From Phytoseiulus persimilis (Eukaryota > Arthropoda > Arachnida > Mesostigmata > Phytoseiidae), in NCBI GenBank assembly GCA_037576195.1, contig CM075102.1, forward strand, positions 25,292,745-25,356,744: a stretch of DNA of 64,000 nt, written 5' to 3'. The translations under genes were made by a program, and so were the position numbers. Of this stretch, positions 1 through 13,800 are shown one piece after another. Below the pieces are notes generated by a model. The model made no database searches and was not told the origin of the DNA. It was given only the letters and a program-made list of their open reading frames with translations. How positions within the stretch are numbered: position 1 is the first letter of the stretch; each line of letters begins with the position of its first letter.

Positions 1-3000
1 CGCTCCCCAGACCGAGTCGTAACAACGTCGCGAACGGCAGGACACGCTCCGCTTGATTGACTTCCTGGAAACTCCAAAGGATTTGTCTGCTGTTGCCGCC
101 GACGTGGATCCGCTCGAACACAAAAGGATTTCGTCTGATCGAAGCCACGGCACATCTTTTCATGTCTTCTTGTTGGCTTGTGATTTCTCTCTTGACTGAG
201 CCGAAGTGAGCGGAATCGGCCGAGCGAACGTCTCGTCCCTTGAGAGTAAATCAGGATTTCTGTTCGTCTCGTCCGCGCAGGTCTAATTTATCCGAGCAAT
301 TGATTATCCTCAATTGGGGAAATTGGACAAGGGCGCAAGCAGCCCTCCAGTCTGCTGAGCGAGCGACGGTAAGACCGACCCACCCAAGCGGGAAGCAACG
401 CGGCCGCCCCGCAAGACAAGCGGTAGGCTCCCGGTGCGGAGGAAATAGAAGACGCGTCACGATGCACGTCCACATGATGTCGACAGACGGCAGGAGGTCA
501 TCGTTGTCAGGAGGAGAACGAGACGGAGGAAGGGGGCAATACCTCTCTTGGTCGTTGTCGTGATCATCGCTGCTGCTGCTGCAAAAGCACGGAACACATA
601 ATGGCTCAGTTCCGGTCTTTTAGTGGCTGGGTGACTGGCTGACTGACCGAATGGATGGCGGGTTTTCTGCCCATTCGGTCCGGCCTCGTCATTTCTGACT
701 CCATCTCTTGAAGTAGGAGAGCGATCGACCGACGGAGCTTGCGATTGGGGAATCAACGGACCAAGTAACGATCCGGCCGGCGAGCGGTCACCCAATGTTA
801 CGACGCTCGTGCGGTCGTCGTCCCGCGGGACTGTGGCCGGGCCGCTGTGCGGAGGAGGAATATGTGCGGGAGCGCGACGTCTGGGATGCGGTACCGCAGC
901 CGCAAATATCGACGGTAACATCTTCGAGCAGCTATGATCCTTCCCATCGAAAATACGCAAAGCACAATCGGGTCTCCAGTTGATCGAACTTATGCGGGAT
1001 ATGCGAGAGCTCGCTCGCGAACCCTCGCAATAGATGGGTTCGGTTGAGTAACTATTCGCCGGCATGATCTCCGGAGGGAATCGAGGGCGCCGCCGTGAGC
1101 GCGATAGCATTGAAGAAAAAAGATAAAAAGGCTGAGGAAGACATGCCGATGTGGGCGGTTGTGTGAGTGAGTGAGTGAGTGCTATCCCGAGCGCATCATC
1201 CGATATGATATTGGCTGAAAATATTGAGATCCTTTGAGAATCCTTCATGGCTCCCTCGTATGGGACTCCTCCCCTCACCGTTGCTCTTACCCGGATCGTT
1301 CCGACCCTTCCGTCGAAGGTGGAGGAGGTAATTCGTTTCAACGCTCAAACGACGGTCACTTCATGAAGTTTATAAAGGCGGTTATCAAAGGACGACGACG
1401 ACGACGCCAATGAGGAGCATGGGCGAACGGAGGAAGAAGAACGACCAGGAGGACGAACCTGGTTGGTTTTCATCCTGTCTCCACGTTGTGCTGCCGCCGC
1501 TGCCGTGCTCGCGGTACTCAATCAAACTCTGTATTATACTATTATTGAAGAGAGTGACGCCTTCGTCCTTCATCTCTGCTGGTTCATCCGCCGGGACGAT
1601 GGGAGGGAACCACGAGAGAAAGATGGAGATGAATAGACAGAAAGACGAGGAACAGGAACCGTGGCAATCATGCGAGTCGACTAGATCGAGATGGTCGAGG
1701 ACCGCATCGAGATCATGGAGTGAAATCGCAGCTGGGCAGCCCTGTGGTGCAAAGAGGGAAATGCTGACGCGGGCGAACGGGCCAGGGGGGAGAAAATAAC
1801 ATGAAGTTTTAGCAACTAGCAGACGGGGGCATTGGGGGTAGCTCTCATCCGATGTTGGAGAAGTCAAGATGGCCCCCGCTGCCGCGAACAAGCGTGTCTC
1901 TGTGTTATTATGCGTGTATCTTTCTCGATGAGGTCTGTAAAACGTCGGGAATGGACAGGACAGTAGCGCCAGCATTCCATGGATCTGATTGTCCCAATTT
2001 CCTTTTTTTCCAGTCACACTCTAGATATGGTTACCAGGGGGGGGGGGGTCTTGCCCCGATCCTGCGGGCCTGACCGCCTCCGCCGAGTCAACGTCATGCG
2101 GTTAAGATGTCCATAACGAGAGCAATTGATTCTTATATTATGTCTCGTTCCGTTCGTCTCGTATCCCAGACATGTGCAGTCGCTCAGCCCCACGGAATGA
2201 GCTACTCGACGATTTTGACAAACTAGGACGAACGACGACCTGGCGTCTGGCTGTCCCCCCAATTTCGTTTATTCATCAATGTATCCACGGATCCGCTCCT
2301 CACGATCGTTGCCGAGTCCGTTCAATCGGCTGCCGGACCATCCCTTCAAAACCCGTCGCTACGCTCGACCCATTCACGCCCTATGGCGCCACAGCACGTC
2401 ATCATCGTCATGAACAAACGTGACAACTGCGGTAATAGACGTCGACACGGATACCGGATATGTTTTATCATGGCGGCTGCTGCTTTTGGTCCGTCCCACC
2501 ATTGGATCTCGTCTCACTCAACTTCCCTCGGTAACCGGGTCCGTGTGAGCGTTTGCGGGTGCGCAAATGAATCGACGAATGTATCGAGTTGGGTGGGGAG
2601 TTCGTGACACGATCCGGAAATGTTCAACGAGCTGGTGGTGTCCTGTTTGTTGGACCTGCACGCTGGCTGGTCACTGCTGTTCGTAACAGGAGCTGTGCGG
2701 AGAGAACGCGTCCCATACATCTTGGCCGTCACGGCAGTTTCCGGGCGAACGCCAGCTGCAGATAGGTCGGCTCGCTTTTCAACATAAACCGCATCATTTA
2801 ACCCATCCTCCCAGTTCTCATTTTGCCTCTCCTGACTTGCTACGCTTCTCCTTTTTTCCTATTTGCTTTCTCGGCCGCGACTCCTTCCGTCCTGCCCCGC
2901 TTCGCTCAGAAGCATCATGAGCAAAACTAGTAGACGTAGAAGTACTGATGGCGGCGGACGCAACCCTCGTCAGGCAGCGGTGCAGTTACCGAAGCGACGC

Positions 3001-5374
3001 TCGGCTTGGCTCGCCTCCCTGGCCACAGTTTTGGACAAAACAGGCGGCCGACTGTAAGTGAGCGGGCGAGCCAGTCAGCGAGTGAGTAAAAAAGCCACCA
3101 GTCCAAGGAGGCGAGGACGCCGCTAGTTCCTCCGCGTCCTTCGCTTTCGCCACTCACGACCCCGCTCGCTTCCACTCCTCGAGCCACTGTTCAGGACCAC
3201 TCTGGTCGCGTCCGCCGATCCGTCTGTATCCTGCTTCCCGTTGTTGTTTTCCAAAAGAAGCAAAAGGACTCAAGAAATAAATCACAAATGTCCTCCTCGA
3301 CTCGGGTCCACTCATAGTGCCGTTGCGGTCCTGTGACCAAATGAGCGCCGCCGGCGCGGCTCGGAGACGGGCGCTCGTCATTTCTTTGGCCACCTTGCCA
3401 ACTTCTCGTCGACATTTTCGACCTGCGGGGATTTGCTCGCCATACCGGGGGATGTCGCTAGTCTCCCACTTGCTCGTGTGACTTGTTATGTGTACGTCTG
3501 GCTCCCGCCGTCTTCGACTGGGCTACCGGTGCCCCAATCCGTTTGGTTGACGTTGCCGGACGAGGCTTTCTGCACGTCACCAGATAACCCCGTGGACTAA
3601 TCACTTGAGCTCCAGAAGACAGACGGAGCGGATTGATCGAGGCGACTCACCAGTACCTTTCCACCTCGTCCTTCCTTCCCGTTGACGAACCCTTGACCCG
3701 CTTTCTTTCTTCGTCCTCCTTTCATTCGACTCTATGTACAATGCAACCTCACCGCCAAGACCTCTCACCATACCGTCCCCGGAGCCGCCCTCTCAGCCGT
3801 ATATTTCTGGTGACGGCTGTCCGCAACGTCGCACTCACCTTCCCTCTGGCCGTCTCCGACCGGCTGCTCGGGAAGTGAACGAAACAGCGGATGGCCTTCG
3901 ACTCGAGAAGAGTTGGGCCGCGGACTCGCTGCGAAATGGGCACTTGGTGCCGGCTCCCTCTCGGTACTCACCTCTCTTCCGCTTTTCTTTTCTCAACACA
4001 CTCGAGAGAAGAGAGCGGGACAAGGAGGTATAAAGACCATTCATCCAGAAGGTAAAGCGCTCGCCTATTTTGTTCCCATTGTGGTCGACACCGACGCACC
4101 GTACAACGAATCAGCTTGACAGAGATCTCGGCCTCCGGTGACTCTGGCCAAGTCGGGCTTGAGCACCATCGGAGGCCGGTGCCTTCCGACCGAGGTCGAT
4201 CATCGATAAGCGACCGAGCGAGCGCCCGATTATCAGAGCGATCGACCCGGGACGCGATGAGCCAGATTTTCAGATCATTGCCTCAGCCCGCAGTGCGGAC
4301 TTGTGTATGTTTATCCGGAACGGCCCGGCTGGACAACGGCATTCCCTTGGAAGATGTCTCGAGGAGAAATTCCGCGGGAATGAGGGCTGTCGATTCATGT
4401 TTGTATTTCTTGCAGTGCTCATCGCGTTCTCCCGGCAAGAGTTGGAGCGTGTTTGTCTTTCTCGGCGTCGCAAAGCACCTGTGAAGTGTTTGGTCTGCTA
4501 GTACAAGAGGATGGAAACAGTATGGACTTGTCTGGAGGAGAGAGTACTCTCCCTTTTATGGATCCCTGAGCATGACCGCGAGTGACCACGATTTCCGAGG
4601 GAGGGAGTAAGGGCGTGGAAATACGACGATGGGACCAGATTCCTCCACTCGTCCCAGACTCGTCTCATGTGAGTTTTCATTGGTACTAACAACGCGACAC
4701 ATCCAATTTCTCCTTTCCAACCCTTCCATCGGCTCCCTGCGTGCGCGCAAGACCATGCTCAGACCCGAACTCGCAACGGCCATCTTCTCCATCTGCAGTG
4801 GCGCAACCAGACGAAGTGCTAGCCGGGACGCGGGGCGGATCTGTAGACTTTCTCCCGCAAAACTTCTGCCAGAGGCGGAAACCCCCTTCGCCGCTTCGTT
4901 CTGCTATCGTGCGCGGGGGCCCGGACACAGCCTCCATCACTCTATCACGATTCAAACACTCAAGATACCGGAGCCCTTTTCAAGTGGGAGGTTTGGTTGA
5001 CGTGCGACCCCCTCGCGCTGATCTAGTGATGCCTGCGTTCATGTGGTCGCGTGATAGGGGTGAAATGGAGGCAGCTCGTTGAGGAACATCGTATTGGAAG
5101 TGATCCGAGCGGAAGAATGTTGCTGAGAGTCATGATCCCGCCCGAGCGGACGGAGTCGCCTCCTGCACAGTTCAGAATCCACGGAGGGTTGCGTAGTCAG
5201 TTTTATACCGGTTCGACGCGATCGTCTCCCCGTTCTGTTCGTCTTCTGTCTTCCCTCTCGTCTTTGTCCTCCGCGCGACCGACGGATTGGATGGCGACAC
5301 AGACAACGGCTGCGAGGTCCGCTCGCCTCGCTGGTTTGTGGCAGTAGGTGTTTTTTACGTCTCTAGTCGTACTA
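1..5374. other. gene-poor region, low-complexity DNA
   Basis: I recognise no gene here on either strand. The longest open frames are rich in Arg, Ser and Pro, lack any domain I know, and overlap other open frames on both strands, as expected in GC-balanced low-complexity DNA. Visible simple repeats are (TGAG)n at 1164-1180, (GAC)n at 1391-1406 and a 12-base G run at 2037-2048. Imperfect GGCT/GACT/GAGC-type tetranucleotide runs occur near 620-650 and 3055-3090. The stretch could be intron or regulatory DNA of a large gene, but nothing in it proves that. Confidence 0.5.
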
Positions 5375-5432
5375 ATGAAATTCGTGTTCACCATCGCGGT
5401 CGTTCCATCGCTGTTCGCTCTTCTGCTGTGCG
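5375..5432 (+). CDS. possible first coding exon: signal peptide
   Basis: An ATG at 5375 opens a near-ideal secretory signal peptide, MKFVFTIAVVPSLFALLLC, with a basic residue at position 2, a long hydrophobic core and a small/Cys end. After one further base (phase 1) it runs directly into GTAAGC at 5433, a good splice donor. This layout, a first exon ending at the signal peptide, is common in arthropod cuticle and other secreted proteins. I could not find the second exon, which would have to start in phase 1. The in-frame reading past the donor becomes Arg-rich and unlike a protein. The gene's product is therefore unknown, and the call rests only on signal peptide plus donor. Confidence 0.42.
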
Positions 5433-7613
5433 GTAAGCTGCCGCTGGTCGTGGTGTCCATCAGCAACGGCCGCGGATGGCGACTGGGTCGGTTCGCGTCG
5501 CGGCGACTTCGGGTCGCTGTCAAGGATGAAGGGTTAGCTCGACTACGAACCTTCATTGAGACGTTTTTGCGAGACACACGGCCCCACCACCTCGTGCGGC
5601 GTCATCATCAGAGACACAACATCTGACTTACCAAGCTGGGTGGTCGCCCCGAATAACCAGACTGGGAATCGCCGAGTGAGTCCGCGCGTTCTCAATATAC
5701 CCCTCCTTCGCGGTCTTTTTAGGGCTTTCCTTGGCTCCTCCTCTCGCGTTCCTCTCGGCTTCTCTAAAAGCGTTCTCCTGAGCCGCCACTGCTGCTCCTC
5801 CTCTGGCGAACTGCTCATCCATCCGTTCATGTTAGACCTTGTGTATGGTCTCCCTCGATTGGTTCTCTATTCCTTACTTTGGTCGCCTCTAACTAAAAAT
5901 AACGCCTTGGGGAAAAAAGAGAGAAAGACAAGAACGGCCACCATCAGAGTGAGGTACAGTGTCAACGGGGCCGAATATATTTATTCAGTGAGCGAGCTTG
6001 CGCCCAAGGAGTCGGCCAATGGGCTGTCAGTTACCCGACCGAGTCGAGAGCGGCAACGCGCCAAACGGATGGACAGGGTTTTGATCTGGAAGCCAATCTA
6101 TCACCTCGACTCGAAAGACGCTCGCGACAACGGCGGTGTCGGCGGCGGTGACGACGAACACGTTGAACACAACGAAGGAAGCAGGAGCGAATCACAGACG
6201 GCGAGGCTTGTGACTGAGTAAGATGCAATGATAGAAGAGCACAGTCCCCAGCCAGTTGAACAAACTGCGACGCTGACTCGAGCACCAGATTTCTCACGAG
6301 TGACTCTTTATTCGCTCCTCTCGAAATGAGGTCCGATCCTTCTCGAATCCCTCCTCGAACACTTCGAAAGGTTCCTCGTCTGAGGCGAGATAGATTGATC
6401 TGTATGATGGGGGTATTTGAGTCCGCTTATTCTGATCAACCTCTCAATCTCGAATGGGATCAACACCGCGATTGGTTCATCCCGACAGAACAACTAGACA
6501 GCGCCTGAATATCATGAATTTGCTATCGCCCTCGCAGTCAGAGCTGGGATGACATCAGATCTCTTGCCGTGGCGAAAATCGGTTTCTTCCATCAAGAACT
6601 CGGTTCAATTAAGGGCCGATAAGTGAGCGTGATGCGTTGAGACCCTCTGGCGTCATTTCATCCAGAGCTTTGATGACAGCCAATCCACGTTCCCATATGG
6701 ATCTCTCTCCTGCGCGCGAAACCGGGTCCCCTGGAGGTTCTGTCGGGGGATTCCCAGACGCTCAGTGACCTCAGCCTCTTTGGCGGATACGACGAAGTGA
6801 GAGAGATCAATCTCCCCGAAGCTTTAACTCCTTGAAGGTTCCGGGCCGGGGTTCCGGACCTTAGTCCCCGGCCCCCCGATGAGGCGCTCGAAATCATTCG
6901 TGATCATGTTTGCCGCGATTCTTCCTGAAGTCCCCGAAACATGAATAGCGCTCGACGACTTATTCAAGAAGCATTCGTGACGGATTCCCGGCAGAACCTG
7001 TTTTTTCCTCCGAGAGATACTGTCGTCAGCTGAGCGGTCGCCGTCGTCATCGTTCTGAGCCAAAGAACGGGGAAAGATGACTTCATGGAAAAAGAGACCT
7101 CCAACCCCCCAGCACGGTCTCTGAGGCCACAAGCGGGGCCGCCGCCTGCGGATGATATACATGATAATAAGGAATGTCTCGTAGAAGCGGCCAAAGTGGG
7201 GAACGAGGAAAGCAGCTCTCTTTGTAAAGGCGATGGTGGCTGCTCACTGGCGGCGACGACGACGACGGAGGCTCTCGTGGGGGATGCTGGGTAACCGGGG
7301 TGGGGGCAGGGCGGACTCCCTCAACAACCATACAATCCATTCGGTAAGCAGGCAGGCCAGCTACTCATCCTGTCGGCCGGACGGGCCACTTGCAAGTGAA
7401 AGCTCACGAGGAGGGAGGACGAGTGGGCGGGGGGAGGGCAAAACTTGGGTCGACTCTTCTTTTCTATTGCTTGTCGTAGAGCCGGTCCTCAGGGGAGCGG
7501 AGGAGAGAGATATCAAAGCAACCTCCGAGAAGAGGAGCGAAAACAGCTAAGGGTTGCTAGAAGGGTGTCTCGTTTGGGGCCCGGGGTCGTGTTATTCAAG
7601 CAGGGACTCAGCC
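5433..7613. other. no recognised gene; possible intron or intergenic DNA
   Basis: A plus-strand open frame at 5556-6221 (221 codons) has no domain I recognise and a low-complexity, Ser/Arg-rich composition, so I do not call it. A (GAC)n tract lies at about 7254-7266. If the exon ending at 5432 is real, its second exon should lie in or beyond this stretch, but no acceptor followed by clear coding sequence stood out. Confidence 0.35.
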
Positions 7614-7841
7614 ATGCGTAAAATTCTTTTGGTCACTTGCTTGTTTGCCGCCACCGCTCTCGCCGGCGCCGTCGTTGAAACTGCGGCAGCGGAGGCTGGT
7701 TATGGGAGGCCTCTTGCATCTTCCGCTTGTTCGACGAAAATGACATCGCGCTCTCAACGCGCGACTCGGCCGGAAAGGAGACGAGCCCCCAACCAGATGG
7801 AAACATTCAAAAAGTCGAACGCTCACAGCTTGCTCTTGTGA
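7614..7841 (+). CDS. possible small secreted protein or first exon
   Basis: An ATG at 7614 begins a clear signal peptide, MRKILLVTCLFAATALAG: basic start, hydrophobic core, Ala-x-Ala-like cleavage region. Next comes an Ala/Glu-rich segment and AEAGYGRP, a Gly-Tyr flavour seen in cuticle-type proteins. The open frame continues to a stop at 7839-7841 (75 residues), but beyond about residue 40 it turns into Arg/Ser/Lys-rich sequence that may be intron. No strong donor is visible right after the hydrophobic part. It could be an independent small secreted protein, or exon 1 of a longer one. No homologue is recognised. Confidence 0.38.
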   Translation: MRKILLVTCLFAATALAGAVVETAAAEAGYGRPLASSACSTKMTSRSQRATRPERRRAPNQMETFKKSNAHSLLL

Positions 7842-10800
7842 CCAGGTTCGCGGTTCTATCATTAGGTTCTCATATATCACATCTGCATACAGCTGGCCAG
7901 CCATACAAAGGCAAGGAGTTGCGAGAAGAGTACTTTGGGCAGCAATGCTCGGTGAGCTTCCGCTTTGTGCCTTTACTGTAGAAGTTCTCGGTAGGATCGG
8001 TCGGCCGGTTTCTTTGCTCGTTCTCAGCGGACACACCGATGGTCGGCGTTCGCCGAATCATTTGCTATTTGTTGTATGTGGCCGAAGCTGCTCTGTCCTT
8101 CTGCCACTTCGGCTCCAATATGTTACGAATAAGGAAAAGGCTCTAATGAACGCCTTGCAAAACAGCTAAGGATTGCCGTTGTTCTGTGCCATCTGATGTA
8201 ACGGACGATGAGAGCCACAGAGAACGAGCAACGGTTGGCGCAAGATCTGCACTCCCACACGCATACAGATGCTGACCGGAACGCATACACGCTCGCTCAA
8301 CCGTTCAGCGAAAGTGCCCCGATCGCTGAGAGTAAGGCCTACGACACCCATGATGTCATCGCTTCGTACTCGCCGGTTTCCGACTCATCATGACCGCTTG
8401 GAAGACCAGGGAATACAAGAGTTCAGGATTCATACCGGAAGATATGTAGTGAGCTCCGCTCAATCGGTGTGTTCCGGATCCAGAGCAGACCGAATTCGGA
8501 ATTCTTTTGAAAATTCAAATTCAGGTCCAAATGAGCGCCCAATCCAGCTGTCCGGTGCTCCCTTCAGAACTCGAGAGCTGAACACGTGAAAATGTTCGGA
8601 CTGCCCGATTTCGCGTGAATATGCTGGATTCGGCCTGAATGGTACGCGATCGCAAGAGGAACCTTCGAACTTTGATGATCGGGTCTGAGGAAGCAGCAAT
8701 CTCACGATTGAACTTCCGGAGCTGGAGGCGAAGACGGCTCTCTCCAAGCTTCGGTGGAGATCGCTGGGCAACGCGGAAACTCGCTGATAAGGAGTTTCAC
8801 CCTACAGTGGCAGCCTCACAATCCATCCGCCAGCGAAACTGGCTGCCTAGGCAGACCGCCAACCGACATCTACCGGTGAGAGCTCGCTAGGTCAAGAGGA
8901 GTAGTGAGACATGACTTGGAGATTACTCCGGTTTCTCATCGCTCGTTGTGATCTTGACCCTTGAGAGCATCCTCATCGTCTTGGAGGCGCCATGATCTGG
9001 CTGTACCTCCGACGAGAATATCGACTGACTTCAACCCGATCCTGAGTCGGTAGCTCGAAGAAATCGAGGTACCGGTTTTCGGAGCGAGAACCATCAGCAA
9101 TAGTTCCGATGCGTTGGAAAAACCTACGTTTCGGTGAAACCTGCTGATGAACTACCGCGCTCCAATTGTGTGACCCACCGTGTATTCCGGCCTATGAGAC
9201 CCGTTCCTGCTCTGGAAAACCTGGGCCGGAGTCGGAGTCGTGCCGTCTTCAACCAGTCTCCCTGCGCGAAATAGTGCTCCGGGCTCGTGATTGATGTGAA
9301 GCGCGACGTTCTCCATGAAACTTTCTCGAACCTCTGCTTCCGACGCACTCTCCGAACCACAATACTGAACACAATCATCTGTGGATTTTCTGATTTAGAC
9401 GCCGAAACGGGGGACATCGCTCTCAGCCCGGCGAATTTGTTCGGCCAAATCTCTGCATGATCAGTGATTTCGGGTCTTCAAAGTGTCCGGGGTTCGACGA
9501 CTGGCAGGGACCACTTTTCTACAGGCTTTTCTGATTCTAATCCTTCCTTTCATTTTGTCTGCCTTATCATCGAGTCAATCCGAATATGACGTTTGCTCCG
9601 ATCCCGTGTTTTGCACCCGAGGCTGGTCGCAGTGTAGGAACAGAGGACCCGGGCATCTAATCGCGGCGGAGTTCCAGGGTCCAGAGTCAGAGGGAACGGA
9701 AACCAGACGGAACCATGCGGAAACTTCCCGGACGAAAACGTGAGCGGTAGAAATCGGAATCGTTGCATATTTGAAATCCACCAGAGGAAGGGAATCCTGC
9801 TCATGGCCACTTGGTGATCTGAATCTTCGATTCCGCGGATCAGGGGGAAAAGTTATTTTGACGAGTAATTCTCTCGATGCTGCGAAATGATTCCAGTGGT
9901 GTGAGCCACGGTTTCGGAGCTAGTTCTGCAACCTCATCCACCTATGAAACCTGTTCCGGTTTTTACCCGGAGGCTCATTCCGCATGACAGGAAATTCGGA
10001 TCACTCAATGAATGAGACAGGATGGCAACAGAGCGCTTCTGCATAGCATCGAAGACTTCAACGACTATTTGCTTTCGGAAGCCACTATAGCGTCCGTATG
10101 AAGTTTTGTAAGCATTGGCAGGGCGAACCCCCGGAACGTCTCCCCCCCCCCCTCTGGATCATCTGAGGATGTGATTATTGACATTGAAGCTCATTGCTTC
10201 GACTCTCATTTCCCGGCAAATATTCGGAAAAAAAAATATTTTCCTCTCGGTGAGATCGCTCGTTAGCCGGCGTGGAGCTCAGTCGGGAACTTTCAGTGAA
10301 CTCGTCACCAATGAATCCAAATACACAGTTTCCTCCTACCGCACATCCCTGTCAGCGTTGGCAGCCGGTCTGAAACCTTCGCAGGCTCGCCATCGCGAGC
10401 CGCCGTTTTGCTCCGACTGATGATCGTTCCATACGCCCGCAGCAGAATAAACAGCAAACATCGTTCCCAATATCGAATTCGCTTAACAAACAGTTTCCCT
10501 CTCTTTCCTACGGAAAGTTCCACGGTTTGTCCAGTTTGGGTGTAACAGCGAGACGATCGATGAGACTTCCCCGAAGTCTCTGAAAGCTCACAGACCGCGG
10601 GAAGCATTATTCCCTGAGAGACCCCGGTCTCCATTGCGAGCGCCCTGTGACGCAAGGAGCGAGAGATTATATACAGCGTCGAACCCATTCCTCCCCTGGA
10701 ATCGACCTTCCGGATGGAATCGATGCAGCTAATCAATAGGGCCCGAGAGTTCATGCGGATTTTCGAAATTATTCCATCTTTTGCGTGAGATCAATCGTGG

Positions 10801-13800
10801 GCGATGAGGGGATAATTTCGAAAAAGTGCGTGAACTTCCGGACCCTACCAATCAAAGCTGCCGGAGCTCATACATGTCGAACATTGTTGATCAAAAAAGC
10901 ATACGAATCCGCATTCTCCGATCCACTGTGCAAGACACTGATACCTCGAAAGGTCACAAGCCCCGACGAATCGAGGGTCTCCCAAAAACGTCGGACGCCA
11001 TTAAATTACATTGAATCCGACGTTTCCTTGACCAAACTTCGGGGAATCTCGGAAGAAAACGGGTGAACGTGGCAACGCTCTTCTTGGACGCGGATCACTG
11101 ACCGGGATGAAACCTCCTCCAGGATGTCGAATAGACAGAGACATCCCTCCTTTTTCACGGGGGAGGACCGTCTTGAGATTCTCTATCAAATTCTCTCCCT
11201 GGTAGAGAATCGAGCTTGAGAATTCTAATCCTTGGTAAAATCTCGGGAAATGATGAAGTTATGGCCAGAACGGAATCTGGTTTCGAAATCTCCGGCTCGA
11301 TATGGTCACCTTCCGCATCCTCGAAGGAGTTGCTGATGTGCACAGCTCATCATTCTTCAAACTTTCTAGTTTCGTAGCGGCTTCAGTCTCCCGATCGCAT
11401 CGTCCCCAATCAGACAACGAGAGATGGGATCACTCACTTAGAACCAAAATTCACCGATCGAGGCGGATGGTCGAATGCGTTTCGCAGTGGATTTCCTCGA
11501 AGCATCGAGTTGGCTTCCGTGACGCCTGTAGAAGCCAACTCCCACTTAGAAACTTGGAATGGAAGAAAGGTCTCCGCTGTTGTTGTCGGAGTGGGCCAAG
11601 CGGGGCAGCGGGGAGATGGAATGCACGGGGATCGGGGCTCCGAAGGAACGGGGTGACGGGATCCTCTTCAACTGCTACTGCTGTTTGGCTCTTATCGAAA
11701 GAGACGGATCAGAAGATGGGTTTGCCTGTCTGCCTGCCTGCTTGCTTGCTGTCGCAAATGTCCCACGGGCCGTCGACTCAAGCCATTCGTCACGAAGCGA
11801 ACGAATGTTTAAAGTTTGACACCCGAAGACTTTACGGGCCCCCAGAGATCCTGAACTCTTCCTCCGCGCCACCCAGTTCTCCGGTAGCGGGCTCCGCTGC
11901 CGCAGGAGATCCCCCGGGCGAACCAGCAGTGGCAGCGTCGGTACCGGAGGCGGCAGTAGTAGTAACAACGCGGATGACTCGGCGTGGCATGTGTTCGACA
12001 ATAAGCTAATGGGATGCACGCTCCCAGATATCCGACTCAGGACAGTGGCTGTGAGTAACGAATAGACAGCAACAGCCTTGAGAGGGGGCGACCGAATCAG
12101 GACGGAGGCCGTTCCCGGTTCTGCGCCCCGCAGCCAAGGCCGTCAGGTGAACGCCGCCACTGCGACGCTCAAAGGCGACTACCCGTTGAATCGACGATTC
12201 TAACTGCTCCCGGAAACGACGACGGTGAACGTCGAGATCAGAAAACCGTCTACGTCGGGGAGCGCAATCGTTGTTCACGGATGTCGATGGAGTAGTGAGA
12301 GAATCAATCATCCAATTAACATAAGGGCGTCTCCCACAGGTCCACCTTGAGACCCACGCACACACGTCGCCTCGGAGGCAGCAGAAAAGTTTAGCAGTAC
12401 TCCTACATCTTATATAGCCAGGCCCCCGTCGTCCTCGTGTCTTCCCTGCGTACCGCGTCTCTGGCACTCCCCCGCTCCTGATAGACCTTCACTGTTGTAT
12501 TCAGCTTGCCGGGTCGGAGAACGATGATGGCAAGCCTTCGGGGAAATCAAACCGACCTCTGCATATGAGCATCCTCTCGGGGAGCTCCTACCCCTCCGTT
12601 TCAGCGTTCATCTCTCTGTCGCGATATCATTCTGGGCTGCTCAAGCGCGATCCCTTCCTTGCTCCACTCACGAGAATTATATCGCACAGTGCTGTTGTCC
12701 AACACGCTGTCTCGCTCCGAATTCATCTACGATACCGCTTTCTTCGAACACCGAGCAAGAGGAGCGTTCATTAGTGAGTTCGCGAGAGCTCCCAGGGCTC
12801 CCGGAGAAGGGCGAACTCCACCAGCATTGCAGCATCAAAAAGAGCAGAAATACGCATTTTCAGAAGCCGGTGAAGGATGCCTGTCGATGGGGAGGGACTG
12901 TGCCGGGTCCGGGAAAATGGTCCGCAGGCCTCCTCCGATTCCCTTCGGCAACAGAAACCAAATGCCAGATGTCGTTATCGGCACTGGATGACTGCTGTTT
13001 GCGTCAAGGGCACACATTTCCTCCATGGCTTCTAATCTCGATTCTCTGAACAATCCCATATCGAGGCGCCCCATGATAACGTCCAGATCCACGCTGTGGA
13101 TGCAACGGAGCTCTGACTGCTGGTGGGCTCTCGTTGCATAGTTGAAGAATGGGATAACCTCGTCCGGGATTCCGTTTCCATGAAGAGCTCGATGCTCGGC
13201 GGTAGGCGCAGGGCGGACGCCAGATGATCACCTCGCTCGGTCCAGTTCGCGGACTTCCCTGAACTCGACGAAATTACAGTCGATCTCTTTGGGCTCTGCT
13301 CGATGGACCTCCTCTTCGAGACGATTTGCAGCGCTATCAATCGAGACGAAAGAAAATTTCGAATCGGGTGCTGGTGTCGAGAAAAAATCACGCCATGTGC
13401 TTCAGAGGGAACAAACACTGCATGCAGAGAAGCTTGATATCTAATAAGAGGAAAAATAAGGTGGACAATAGTTTGAACATCGAGTGCTGCCTGCATTGTG
13501 CTCACGCAGGCGGGCAGGCCCGCCACAAAAGGCGCCGGTGAGCGGGCCGGCGAGCACTCAGCTGGTCGCTGGAGTCGCTTGCAAACTAACAAAGCCAAAG
13601 TTGGATATGGGTGCGACGGGTACGAGACCGACGGGGCAGGCGGGCTCAAGCCGGGTTGCTGGGCCACCTAACGGACCAACTCCTTTTCTATCGATAAAGA
13701 AAGTTCTGTTAGTGAAGGGGCTCTTGAAGCCAGAGTCCCGGGACCTTGGGCCCCGAGCTCACTCCCAGTCGGTTGCGCCCGAACTCGCACATACTCCGCG

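Noticed and set aside
457-1341. 294-codon minus-strand open frame
   Set aside because: Ser/Arg/Pro/Thr-rich, overlaps a (TGAG)n tract and other open frames, no domain or splice logic; long frames are expected in this low-complexity DNA.
5556-6221. 221-codon plus-strand open frame
   Set aside because: No domain recognised and composition is like the surrounding non-coding DNA.
13032-13667. 211-codon minus-strand open frame
   Set aside because: No recognisable domain, Ser-rich, and the plus strand is also open across much of it; nothing suggests selection on the protein.
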